Assembly (NCBI GenBank): GCA_001787455.1
Contig: MFXA01000012.1
Coordinates: forward strand, 1 to 11,437
Length of the DNA: 11,437 nucleotides
DNA from: Candidatus Peregrinibacteria bacterium RIFCSPLOWO2_01_FULL_39_12
GTDB taxonomy: Bacteria > Patescibacteriota > Gracilibacteria > UBA1369 > LOWO2-01-FULL-3
Reading direction: 5' to 3'
Positions 5,897-11,437 of this stretch are shown in pieces. Position numbers and translations under genes: made by a program. The notes below the pieces were generated by a model. That model was not told the origin of the DNA, ran no database searches, and saw only the letters and a program-made list of their open reading frames with translations. Within the stretch, counting starts at the first letter, position 1. The number at the start of each line of letters is the position of its first letter.

Positions 5897-7276
5897 ATGA
5901 ACAAAAGAAGCAAAATCGCAATATTGGGTTTTGGTATAGAGGGTCAGGCCGTTTTGTCGTACTTAACAAAACACGATTACACCAATATAACAATCTGCGA
6001 TCAAAATGTAGATATAAAAGATTCTCTTCCGAGGGGAGTTTCGGCAAGTCTCGGGCAAAAATATTTGGATGGTTTGGATAAGTTTGATGTAATTTTCAGA
6101 AGTCCGGGGATTAAATATTTTGATCCTCATATTCAGGTTGCAAAGGTTCGTGGAGTTGAAGTATCAAGCGCCGCAAATTTTTTTATAGACCAGTGCCCGG
6201 GAATTATAATCGGAGTTACAGGTACAAAAGGGAAGGGGACGACCTGCACGCTAATTTATGAAATGCTTAAAAAGTCCGGAAAGAAGGCTGATAAAGATGT
6301 TTTTTTAGGCGGAAATATCGGCAAGTGTCCGATTGAATTTTTGGACAAAGTTAAGATAAAAAATATTGTGATTCTTGAATTGTCCAGTTTCCAATTGCAG
6401 GATTTGGCTAAAAGTCCGCATTATGCAATTTTGCTAAATACAACTTCAGATCATCTCGATTATCATGTCGATAAAGAAGAATATCTGGCAGCGAAGGAGC
6501 AGATGCTGATTCATCAAAATAAAAATTGCACGGCGGTTATAAATAAGGATTATGAATACAGCAAATATTACACTCCGCTGGTTAAGGGAAAGTTGAAATT
6601 TGTAAGCGTAAAAGGGCATGTTAAAGATGGGGCTTTTGTTGAAGATGAATCCATTTTTTACGCAAAAAACGGGAAAAAGGAAAAAATCGTAAAAGTTTCA
6701 GAGGCGGCGCTGGTTGGTTCTCATAATTTGGAAAATATTTTACCGGCTGTTGTTATCGCAAAAGAATTCAAGGTGAAAAATTCCGATATTGCGCATGTAA
6801 TTGGGACGTTTAAGGGGCTACCTTACAGGCTGGAATTTGTGCGTGAATTAAAAGGTGTGAAATTTTATAATGATTCTAATTCCACGATTCCGGAAACTTC
6901 GATGGCGGCCGTAGACAGCTTTAACGCTCCAACGGTTTTGATTGCAGGTGGGTCCGATAAGGGGGCTGATTACGATGAGTGGGCGCTTAAAATTTTAACC
7001 AAGCCGAGTTTGCATACCGTGATTTTAATAGGTCAGATTGCCGATAAAATGGAGAAAGCTTTGGTTGATGCTGAAAATAAACTTGGCGACGCACTTGGAT
7101 CTCCCACGAAAATTTTAAGAAGAAAAACTTTAGAGGAAGCCGTTTTGGACGGTTACGCGGAAAGTGAAAAAGGCGGTGTTGTTGTTATGTCGCCCGCGGC
7201 GGCAAGTTTTGACATGTTTAAAAATTATAAAGAAAGAGGAAATGAGTTTAATGCACATGTAAGGAAATTGTCGTAG
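5897..7276 (+). CDS. murD: MurD, UDP-N-acetylmuramoylalanine-D-glutamate ligase
   Basis: A cytoplasmic peptidoglycan-precursor ligase that adds D-glutamate to UDP-MurNAc-L-Ala using ATP; 459 aa (E. coli MurD is 438). The N-terminal Rossmann part begins KIAILGFGIEGQAVL and includes FRSPGI (68-72). The ATP loop GVTGTKGKGTT is at 106-116. ELSSFQL follows at 161-167, then SDHLDYH (184-190), and K200 is at the place of the carbamylated lysine. In the C-terminal domain NDSNST (325-330) replaces the usual NDSKAT, with AGGSDKGADY (350-359) and SPAAASFDMFKNYKERG (432-448), the typical MurD ending. An ATG at 5864 would add 11 residues but lies upstream of the predicted transcript start. The gene is convergent with the SLH gene, and the 142-bp T-shaped element lies 13 bp after its stop (TAG). 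No other mur gene is in view, so it is not in a dcw cluster here. Confidence 0.97.
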   Translation: MNKRSKIAILGFGIEGQAVLSYLTKHDYTNITICDQNVDIKDSLPRGVSASLGQKYLDGLDKFDVIFRSPGIKYFDPHIQVAKVRGVEVSSAANFFIDQCPGIIIGVTGTKGKGTTCTLIYEMLKKSGKKADKDVFLGGNIGKCPIEFLDKVKIKNIVILELSSFQLQDLAKSPHYAILLNTTSDHLDYHVDKEEYLAAKEQMLIHQNKNCTAVINKDYEYSKYYTPLVKGKLKFVSVKGHVKDGAFVEDESIFYAKNGKKEKIVKVSEAALVGSHNLENILPAVVIAKEFKVKNSDIAHVIGTFKGLPYRLEFVRELKGVKFYNDSNSTIPETSMAAVDSFNAPTVLIAGGSDKGADYDEWALKILTKPSLHTVILIGQIADKMEKALVDAENKLGDALGSPTKILRRKTLEEAVLDGYAESEKGGVVVMSPAAASFDMFKNYKERGNEFNAHVRKLS

Positions 7277-7332
7277 ATAATGATATAGCGAGAGAATGGC
7301 AGGAATATATTTTTAAGATTCGTTAGCTATTT

Positions 7333-7358
7333 TTTGAGCGGATCATGATCCGCTCAAA
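7333..7358. repeat. Inner arm 1 of the T-shaped element: perfect 26-bp palindrome
   Basis: TTTGAGCGGATC and its complement join without a gap at the central CATG, making a perfectly self-complementary 26-bp sequence. It could be a hairpin arm or, as duplex DNA, a binding site for a dimeric protein. Confidence 0.85.
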
Positions 7359-7390
7359 TTCAACTCGCCGTACATGTTAGGCGAGTTGAA
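7359..7390. repeat. Inner arm 2 of the T-shaped element: 11-bp stem, 10-nt loop
   Basis: TTCAACTCGCC (7359-7369) pairs perfectly with GGCGAGTTGAA (7380-7390) around the loop GTACATGTTA. It abuts inner arm 1 with no spacer, as in a compact three-way junction. Confidence 0.85.
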
Positions 7391-7439
7391 ATAATAGCTG
7401 AATCGTAAAAATATATTCCTGCCATTCTCTCTGCCATCC

Positions 7440-8180
7440 TTATATCTCAGGAGTTATGATTTCCGTTTCAAGCAGAGAAAGATCCTGTCCCGCTAAAATA
7501 GTTTCGTAGGTAACAACTATATTTGTACGGTCGCCGAGATATTCTTCAAGCACATCTTCTCCTTCATTGAATTTTATCATCCTTGCAATCATGTCCGCCA
7601 TTTGATTCCTTTTTAAGTTTTCATCAAAACTTTTGATTGTATGTGGGATTAAATTTTTCATGGCGGATTTTCCAATAAGATCTTTGTACCAAGGATTTGC
7701 ATTCCCATTATATGAAATATTCATCCCTTTGTATGTTATTTTTAAACTTTCAACAAAAGTAACATTTTGCGCAGGACGAAAATATTTTCCGTTTTCATAT
7801 CCCTCGACCCATCCCTTATCCTTCGCATAACAAATATATTTCGTAAACCATTGATTTGCCTTCACGTCAGAAAAACAATTTTGAGAACTATACGCGTCAA
7901 ATTCATCTTCGTACATGTTGTTCAATTTCATTGAGCCTTCAGCGATAATTTTAAGCATTTCCGCGCGATTTATTGTGCTTAGCGGCTTGTATGTTCCGTC
8001 TGGGTATCCGTTAACAATGCCTTTTGAAGCCAGAAATTCTATTCCCGTTTTGTAAATTTCGCCGTTATTAATGTCCGAAAATGTTTTTGCCGATGCATGC
8101 GCGGCGAAAATAAAAGATAGAAAAAGCGTCGTTAAAACGGCGATTGGAATTGCGACTGAAATAGAGAAAGATTTTTTCAT
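7440..8180 (-). CDS. Exported SLH-domain protein
   Basis: A 246-aa secreted protein. It has a positively charged start (MKK), a long hydrophobic stretch, and an AXA signal-peptidase site (A29-S30-A31), so the mature protein begins near K32. S-layer homology repeats follow at about 33-83 (TFSDI...GIVNGYPDGTYKPLSTINRAEM), 102-150 (CFSDV...WVEGYENGKYFRPAQNVTFVE) and a weaker third at 160-203 (WYKDLIGKS...LKRNQMADMIARM). SLH domains bind pyruvylated or similar wall polysaccharides and anchor proteins at the surface. The C-terminal ~40 residues are acidic with no recognised domain, so this may be mostly an anchor or scaffold. Its ATG overlaps the TGA of the flippase gene in ATGA (8177-8180), implying translational coupling. 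This suggests the flippase exports the glycan or glycolipid to which this protein binds; that link is inference. Confidence 0.9.
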   Translation of the reverse strand: MKKSFSISVAIPIAVLTTLFLSFIFAAHASAKTFSDINNGEIYKTGIEFLASKGIVNGYPDGTYKPLSTINRAEMLKIIAEGSMKLNNMYEDEFDAYSSQNCFSDVKANQWFTKYICYAKDKGWVEGYENGKYFRPAQNVTFVESLKITYKGMNISYNGNANPWYKDLIGKSAMKNLIPHTIKSFDENLKRNQMADMIARMIKFNEGEDVLEEYLGDRTNIVVTYETILAGQDLSLLETEIITPEI

Positions 8181-9682
8181 AAATTTATGGGCGTTTCTTC
8201 ACCTTTCTTAAAAAGTTTTAACGTTTCTTTATTTATAACGCGGGTTGCAATAAGCATGCCTGTATAAATTGCGGCGCCGAGCGGCACCAAAACAATAATA
8301 TTCCAGTTTTGCATATAGGAATACGTAAACGGCTGGCTGAAATATACAACCGCTCCCATTATCAACGCTGAAACAACAATCTTGAAAAAGTTTTTTAAGT
8401 TTATCGAAAATTCTATGTATCGCTTTGCAAAAATGTACGTGAGGATGAGAATAATCAACTCGCTCAAGACGCTTGTAACCGCCGCGCCTCTGAATCCGTA
8501 ATATGGAATAAAAATTATATTTGTTATGATATTAAAAATTACACCGACTCCGTTTATATAAAGCATTTTACTTTGCTTATTTACTGCAATCAAAATAAAC
8601 GCAAAAAGCACGTTTAAAAACTGAAACATCAGCGCAAAAATCAAAATTTGGAAAGCAATGTCCGAGCCGTAAAATCCTTCAGAAATTTGACTTAAAAATT
8701 CCGGCGTGCTCACCGCAAAAATAATCGGATACGCGAGAATCACGCCGCCCACAACCATCGGAATTGACAATGCGGCAAGAAAATCAAATGCGTGCGTAAT
8801 AATTTTTTTATATTTATCCGTGCCTTCTTTAATTGCTTTTGTAAGAACCGGCAAAACCGAATTCATAAAATAAAGCGGCAGAATCGCAAAATGTTCAAGC
8901 ATCTTCATTGCAACTCCGTAAATTCCCACTTCGCCCTGCCCCCGGATGAAAGAAATAATGAGTGAATCTACCCTGAAGTAAATTGTATTTAGAATCAACG
9001 CAAGACCGTAAGGAGTTGATTTTATGAGAATTGTTTTCCAAAAATCCCAGTCAAAACGAAATTCGAGCGGAGTGATTTTTCGAACATAATAATCGGTTGT
9101 TATCACCATTACGAAATTCCCTATATTCCCCGCGGCAATGAGCATGTAAAAGCCGGTTTCGTTGTCGTCCGGAAATCCCCAAAAAATGATGTAAAGCATA
9201 AGCCCCACAGCTACTATTTTGCTGATTACTGTTGTTATTGATGCTATGTGCATTTGCAGTTTTGCCTGGAGAACGCTTGTTGTCGTGCCGTTTAAAATGC
9301 CTAAAAAAACCGTTATTGATGCTATGGCAACGCCTATCGGAATTTTTGTATTGCTGTAGCTTGGAATTAAAAAAGCTACCGCTATCGCGAGAATCATCAT
9401 TACGGTAACTAAGATTGTGCGCAGTGTTAAAATGTTTCCTATTATTTTTGGAATCTGCGATTCATCGCGTGACATTTCACGAACTGCGATTGTAAAAAGC
9501 CCCAAGTCCGCGGCAATTCCGAAAAACGCCAAAAATTCGTAAATAAGTACGTATTCCCCGTAACCTTCGACGGAAAGATATTGCGTTGTGATTTTAACGA
9601 CAGCAAGTCCAAGTATCGCCACGACGGCTTTGCCTAAAACCTGAGCGACTGTGTTGATTAAAATTTTTCTTGCAATCGACAT
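8177..9682 (-). CDS. Polysaccharide/lipid-linked sugar flippase (MOP superfamily, Wzx-like)
   Basis: A 501-aa integral membrane protein with about 12-14 hydrophobic segments, similar in length and layout to the oligosaccharide flippases of the MATE/MOP superfamily (Wzx, polysaccharide biosynthesis proteins). Family features are the N-terminal block KILINTVAQVLGKAV...YLSVEGYGEYVLIYEF, the charged block TAIVREM-like IAVREMSRDE near residue 70, and FRVDSLIISFIRGQGEVGIYGVAMKM near 240, which matches the common Wzx pattern of a membrane Arg/Asp pair followed by G-YG-A-K. It would move lipid-linked glycans across the cytoplasmic membrane. The substrate is unknown; the coupled SLH protein suggests a wall or surface polysaccharide. 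MurJ is a relative, but its typical motifs are not evident. It ends in TGA, showing that TGA is a stop in this organism. The start ATG (9680-9682) is divergent from prfB with 62 bp between start codons. No Shine-Dalgarno sequence is visible. Confidence 0.88.
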   Translation of the reverse strand: MSIARKILINTVAQVLGKAVVAILGLAVVKITTQYLSVEGYGEYVLIYEFLAFFGIAADLGLFTIAVREMSRDESQIPKIIGNILTLRTILVTVMMILAIAVAFLIPSYSNTKIPIGVAIASITVFLGILNGTTTSVLQAKLQMHIASITTVISKIVAVGLMLYIIFWGFPDDNETGFYMLIAAGNIGNFVMVITTDYYVRKITPLEFRFDWDFWKTILIKSTPYGLALILNTIYFRVDSLIISFIRGQGEVGIYGVAMKMLEHFAILPLYFMNSVLPVLTKAIKEGTDKYKKIITHAFDFLAALSIPMVVGGVILAYPIIFAVSTPEFLSQISEGFYGSDIAFQILIFALMFQFLNVLFAFILIAVNKQSKMLYINGVGVIFNIITNIIFIPYYGFRGAAVTSVLSELIILILTYIFAKRYIEFSINLKNFFKIVVSALIMGAVVYFSQPFTYSYMQNWNIIVLVPLGAAIYTGMLIATRVINKETLKLFKKGEETPINL

Positions 9683-9691
9683 CGTAATTTA

Positions 9692-9719
9692 TTGTGTTAC
9701 AGAGTTGCCATGTTATACT
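9692..9719 (+). promoter_or_regulatory. prfB: Promoter of prfB (TTGTGT-16-TATACT, extended -10)
   Basis: TTGTGT (9692-9697), a 16-bp spacer, then TATACT (9714-9719) preceded by TG+n, giving the same TGTTATACT as upstream of murD. The transcript would start near 9726, so the ATG at 9745 is the first usable start and the longer frame from GTG 9694 is excluded. On the minus strand the same bases give TATAAC, a possible -10 for the divergent flippase. Confidence 0.6.
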
Positions 9720-9744
9720 GACTTTCGTTACTTTACCTTTTTTT

Positions 9745-10836
9745 ATGCATGAAATAAAGGCGCGATTAGAGGAAATACAGGGGCTGATAGCTCAAGGGCT
9801 AAAAAATGTTGATTTACCTTCGAAAAGAAAGGAAGTAGAAAATCTTAGCAAAGAAATGCAAAATCCTTTATTTTGGAATGACAACAAAAAGGCTCAGGAA
9901 ATAAGCCAAAAAGCGGCTCATCTTACAAAACTGATTGAAACATGGGAAGACATGGGGCGCGATTGTGATGAACTTTTAGAGATGTTGCCCGATATATCTC
10001 CTGAAAAAGATCAAAAAACCGCGGATGAATTTAAGCAGATGGTTGAAAAACTGTCACAAAATTGGCGGCATTTGGAAATTTCCACTTTTTTGAGCGGAAA
10101 ATATGATGAAAATAATGCGATTGTAACTGTTCATGCCGGAACGGGGGGAACCGATGCTCAGGATTTTGCGGAAATGCTTATGCGGATGTATTTAAGGTAT
10201 GCGGAGAGAATGGAATTTGAAACTGTTGTCATGGATAAATCGGACGGGGATGAGGCGGGAATAAAAAAAGTTGTTTTTATAGTGAAGGGACAGTTTGCGT
10301 ACGGGTATTTAAAAGGGGAGGGCGGTGTGCATAGGCTTGTTCGTTTGTCTCCTTTTAATTCAAAAAATACGCGGGAAACATCGTTTGTGCTTGTTGAAAT
10401 TATGCCTGAAATACATTTTTCAGAAGAAGTGCAAATTGATCCGGAAGATTTAAGAATTGATGTTTACCGTTCAAGCGGAAAAGGCGGGCAAAGCGTTAAT
10501 AAAACTGATTCAGCGGTAAGAATTACTCATCTTCCAACAGGAATTGTCGTGCAATGCCAAAATGAACGTAGCCAACTGCAAAATAAAGAATGGGCGATGA
10601 AAATGCTTCACAGCAAACTTGTTGACTTGATGGAAAAACAGCATGCGAGCGAAATTTCTGAACTGCGCGGGGAAAAAGTGGAAATGTCGTGGGGAAATCA
10701 AATTCGTTCGTATGTTTTGCATCCTTATAAGATGGTGAAGGATCACCGCACCGATTATGAAGAACATAATCCGGATGCCGTTTTGGACGGCGAGCTGGAT
10801 GGGTTTATTGAGGCGGAGCTGAAGAAGGTGAGGTAG
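9745..10836 (+). CDS. prfB: Peptide chain release factor 2 (RF2), no programmed frameshift
   Basis: The class I release factor that ends translation at UGA and UAA; 363 aa, like E. coli RF2 (365). The codon-recognition tripeptide SPF is at 202-204 (LVRLSPFNS), specific to RF2. The catalytic GGQ is at 247-249 (SSGKGGQSVNKTDSAVRITH). The C-terminal domain ends in LDGELDGFIEAELK, as usual. In many bacteria prfB carries an in-frame UGA near codon 26 that requires a +1 frameshift. Here the region around residues 18-30 (GLKNVDLPSKRKE) is read straight through, with no CUUUGA-type slippery site, so this autoregulation is absent. The presence of RF2 agrees with TGA being a stop. The last 32 bases overlap, tail to tail, a small gene on the other strand. 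Confidence 0.97.
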   Translation: MHEIKARLEEIQGLIAQGLKNVDLPSKRKEVENLSKEMQNPLFWNDNKKAQEISQKAAHLTKLIETWEDMGRDCDELLEMLPDISPEKDQKTADEFKQMVEKLSQNWRHLEISTFLSGKYDENNAIVTVHAGTGGTDAQDFAEMLMRMYLRYAERMEFETVVMDKSDGDEAGIKKVVFIVKGQFAYGYLKGEGGVHRLVRLSPFNSKNTRETSFVLVEIMPEIHFSEEVQIDPEDLRIDVYRSSGKGGQSVNKTDSAVRITHLPTGIVVQCQNERSQLQNKEWAMKMLHSKLVDLMEKQHASEISELRGEKVEMSWGNQIRSYVLHPYKMVKDHRTDYEEHNPDAVLDGELDGFIEAELKKVR

Positions 10837-11029
10837 GGAGGTAATTTCCTTTGCGATAACTGAATTTTAATTTTCTAGTATCTTCAGCAATCCATTTTTG
10901 TTCTTTTTTACTGATATATTCTGATTTATTTACGTAGGCATGTCCAAAAATTTTAATCGAATCTGTCTTTCCCTTTTTAAAGAAAATTTCGGCTAATCGA
11001 TTGTTGATTGTTGCGAAACACCAATACAT
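10805..11029 (-). CDS. Small uncharacterised protein, 74 aa
   Basis: I do not recognise the family. The 74-aa product begins MYWCFATINNRLAEIFF, then is rich in Lys and aromatic residues, with KIFGHAYVNKSEY and EEQ-like KKEQKWIAED, and ends in a Pro/Ser tail (PTSPSSAPPQ) encoded inside the prfB 3' end. It has no signal peptide or membrane segment. Three points favour a real gene: a protein-like composition, a near-consensus promoter (TTGACT-17-TATAAA) about 28 bp upstream, and placement in what would otherwise be a ~270-bp gap in a dense genome. It is convergent with prfB, overlapping by 32 bp, and divergent from def. It could be a small nucleic-acid-binding or regulatory protein, but nothing proves it. 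The tail overlapping prfB may be only the result of a lost earlier stop. Confidence 0.65.
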   Translation of the reverse strand: MYWCFATINNRLAEIFFKKGKTDSIKIFGHAYVNKSEYISKKEQKWIAEDTRKLKFSYRKGNYLPTSPSSAPPQ

Positions 11030-11056
11030 ATCGTCTTTTTTAAATTATAGATGTAT

Positions 11057-11085
11057 TTTATAGTAGTATTGGTATTTATAGTCAA
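11057..11085 (-). promoter_or_regulatory. Near-consensus promoter of the small minus-strand gene
   Basis: On the minus strand TTGACT (11085-11080), exactly 17 bp, then TATAAA (11062-11057). This is the best sigma-70-type match in the window. The start would be near 11050, giving a ~20-nt leader before the ATG at 11029. A second TATAAT lies at 11049-11044, too close to the first to share this -35. Confidence 0.7.
11077..11082 (+). promoter_or_regulatory. Possible -10 of def
   Basis: TATAGT lies 28 bp upstream of the def ATG and overlaps the -35 of the divergent small-gene promoter. There is no convincing -35. If real, the two promoters would be mutually exclusive. Confidence 0.3.
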
Positions 11086-11110
11086 CATGTCTAACCTTTG
11101 AAAAAGATCC

Positions 11111-11437
11111 ATGGTGAAATTAAAAATTATAACTGGGGAGAAAAATCCTGTTTTGAGGGCGGTGAGCAAGCCGGTTAAGAAGTTTGATTTTGGATTAAAA
11201 AAACTCGCTAAAGAGATGAAGGAGTCTATGGTTAAGGCTAACGGGCTTGGGATTGCGGCTCCGCAGGTAGGGAAAAATATCAGGATGTTTATTATTGCTT
11301 TGAACCACGGGAGCCAGAATGAAATTGTTTTGACGATTGTGAATCCGGAGATTGAAACTGTTGGTGGGGATGTTTTGATTGCGGAGGAGGGCTGTTTAAG
11401 CCTACCCGGGCAATATGGAAAAGTTGAGAGGTTTAAG
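11111..11437 (+). CDS. def: Peptide deformylase, 5' part (cut by window end)
   Basis: A metal-dependent enzyme that removes the formyl group from the N-terminal Met of new proteins. The 109 visible residues run in frame to the window end with no stop. Motif 1, GLGIAAPQ, is at 45-52; motif 2, EGCLSLPG, is at 93-100 with the metal-binding C95. Motif 3 (HEXXH), with the two His ligands, would lie beyond the edge. The N-terminus MVKLKIITGEKNPVLR with the following KPVKKFD matches the usual deformylase start, so the ATG at 11111 is chosen; GTG at 11114 is an alternative. No Shine-Dalgarno sequence is evident. It lies next to, but divergent from, the small 74-aa gene, and downstream of prfB on the same strand with about 270 bp between. 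Confidence 0.95.
   Translation, partial: MVKLKIITGEKNPVLRAVSKPVKKFDFGLKKLAKEMKESMVKANGLGIAAPQVGKNIRMFIIALNHGSQNEIVLTIVNPEIETVGGDVLIAEEGCLSLPGQYGKVERFK

Larger units (their letters stand above)
7290..7431. repeat. 142-bp T-shaped (three-way junction) palindromic element
   Basis: The outer stem pairs 7290-7315 with 7406-7431 (26 bp, no mismatch; it starts GAGAGAATGGCAGG and ends with the T5A/TA5 run). After one A-G mismatch it continues with GATTC (7317-7321) and GAATC (7400-7404). After a 3-nt bulge it continues with AGCTATT (7325-7331) and AATAGCT (7393-7399). Inside lie two separate arms, so the strand folds as a stem with two side hairpins. It starts 13 bp after the murD stop and ends 8 bp before the SLH stop, filling the convergent gap. 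It has no ORF of note and no target-site duplication. CTGCCAT, part of the right arm, is repeated just outside it (7431-7437). Neither strand has a GC stem followed by a U-run, so it is not a simple terminator. Confidence 0.9.

Noticed and set aside
5829..6047. N-terminal extension of the nucleotidyltransferase frame (73 extra residues)
   Set aside because: It lies inside murD on the opposite strand, is not like the family, and the TATAAT box sits just upstream of the ATG at 5828.
7290..7431. Ordinary intrinsic terminator between murD and the SLH gene
   Set aside because: No GC stem is followed by a U-run on either strand, and the structure is far larger and branched. A role in ending transcripts cannot be excluded.
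8177..8179. Possible reassignment of UGA (as in some CPR lineages)
   Set aside because: The flippase frame ends naturally at TGA, coupled to the next ATG, and an RF2 gene is present.
9694..9744. GTG start giving a longer RF2
   Set aside because: The extra 17 residues overlap the promoter; MHEIKARLEEI fits the RF2 start.
10837..11110. tRNA or other structured RNA gene between prfB and def
   Set aside because: No cloverleaf or conserved tRNA motifs seen; the stretch is explained by the small minus-strand gene and its promoter.

Overview
This is an AT-rich bacterial window with densely packed, short-spaced genes. The gene set suggests a small-genome bacterium, probably of the Patescibacteria/CPR type, although no lineage marker settles this. 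The clues are an RNase J with a long basic N-terminal tail, a CarS/DUF46-type CTP-transferase in a bacterial setting, an SLH-domain exported protein, a KamA-family radical SAM enzyme paired with an ATP-grasp ligase, an MNT/HEPN pair, and almost no Shine-Dalgarno motifs. TGA works as a stop: the flippase gene ends in TGA and a release factor 2 gene is present. This argues against the lineages that read UGA as glycine.

Layout, left to right. (1) Positions 6-2301 (+): an ATP-grasp ligase of the D-Ala-D-Ala ligase superfamily overlaps a lysine 2,3-aminomutase-family radical SAM gene by 23 bp. They probably act together on a beta-amino acid. (2) Positions 2303-2424: an imperfect 122-bp palindrome fills the gap to the next, convergent gene. 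(3) Positions 2431-4930 (-): a CarS-like membrane CTP-transferase lies directly downstream of RNase J. Two small GC-rich hairpins sit inside the RNase J N-terminal coding region. (4) Positions 5003-5828 (-): a complete MntA/HepT toxin-antitoxin module, probably with a nearly leaderless promoter, divergent from murD. (5) Positions 5897-7276 (+): murD. (6) Positions 7290-7431: a T-shaped element with a long outer stem and two inner arms, again filling a convergent gap. (7) Positions 7440-9682 (-): a polysaccharide/lipid flippase translationally coupled (ATGA overlap) to an exported SLH-domain protein. (8) Positions 9745-10836 (+): prfB, in a single frame without the usual programmed frameshift. 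(9) Positions 10805-11029 (-): a small uncharacterised gene with a near-consensus promoter, overlapping the tail of prfB. (10) Positions 11111 to the end (+): the 5' part of def (peptide deformylase), cut by the window edge.

Functionally, envelope biogenesis dominates (murD, flippase, SLH protein, CarS-like enzyme, possibly the ligase/aminomutase pair). It is mixed with core RNA and translation functions (RNase J, RF2, deformylase) and one toxin-antitoxin module. The most interesting parts are the ligase/aminomutase pair, whose ligase appears to have lost the D-Ala-specific substrate residues, and the two structurally elaborate palindromes. No stretch over 300 bases lacks a gene, and I saw no tRNA, rRNA, CRISPR array or transposase.
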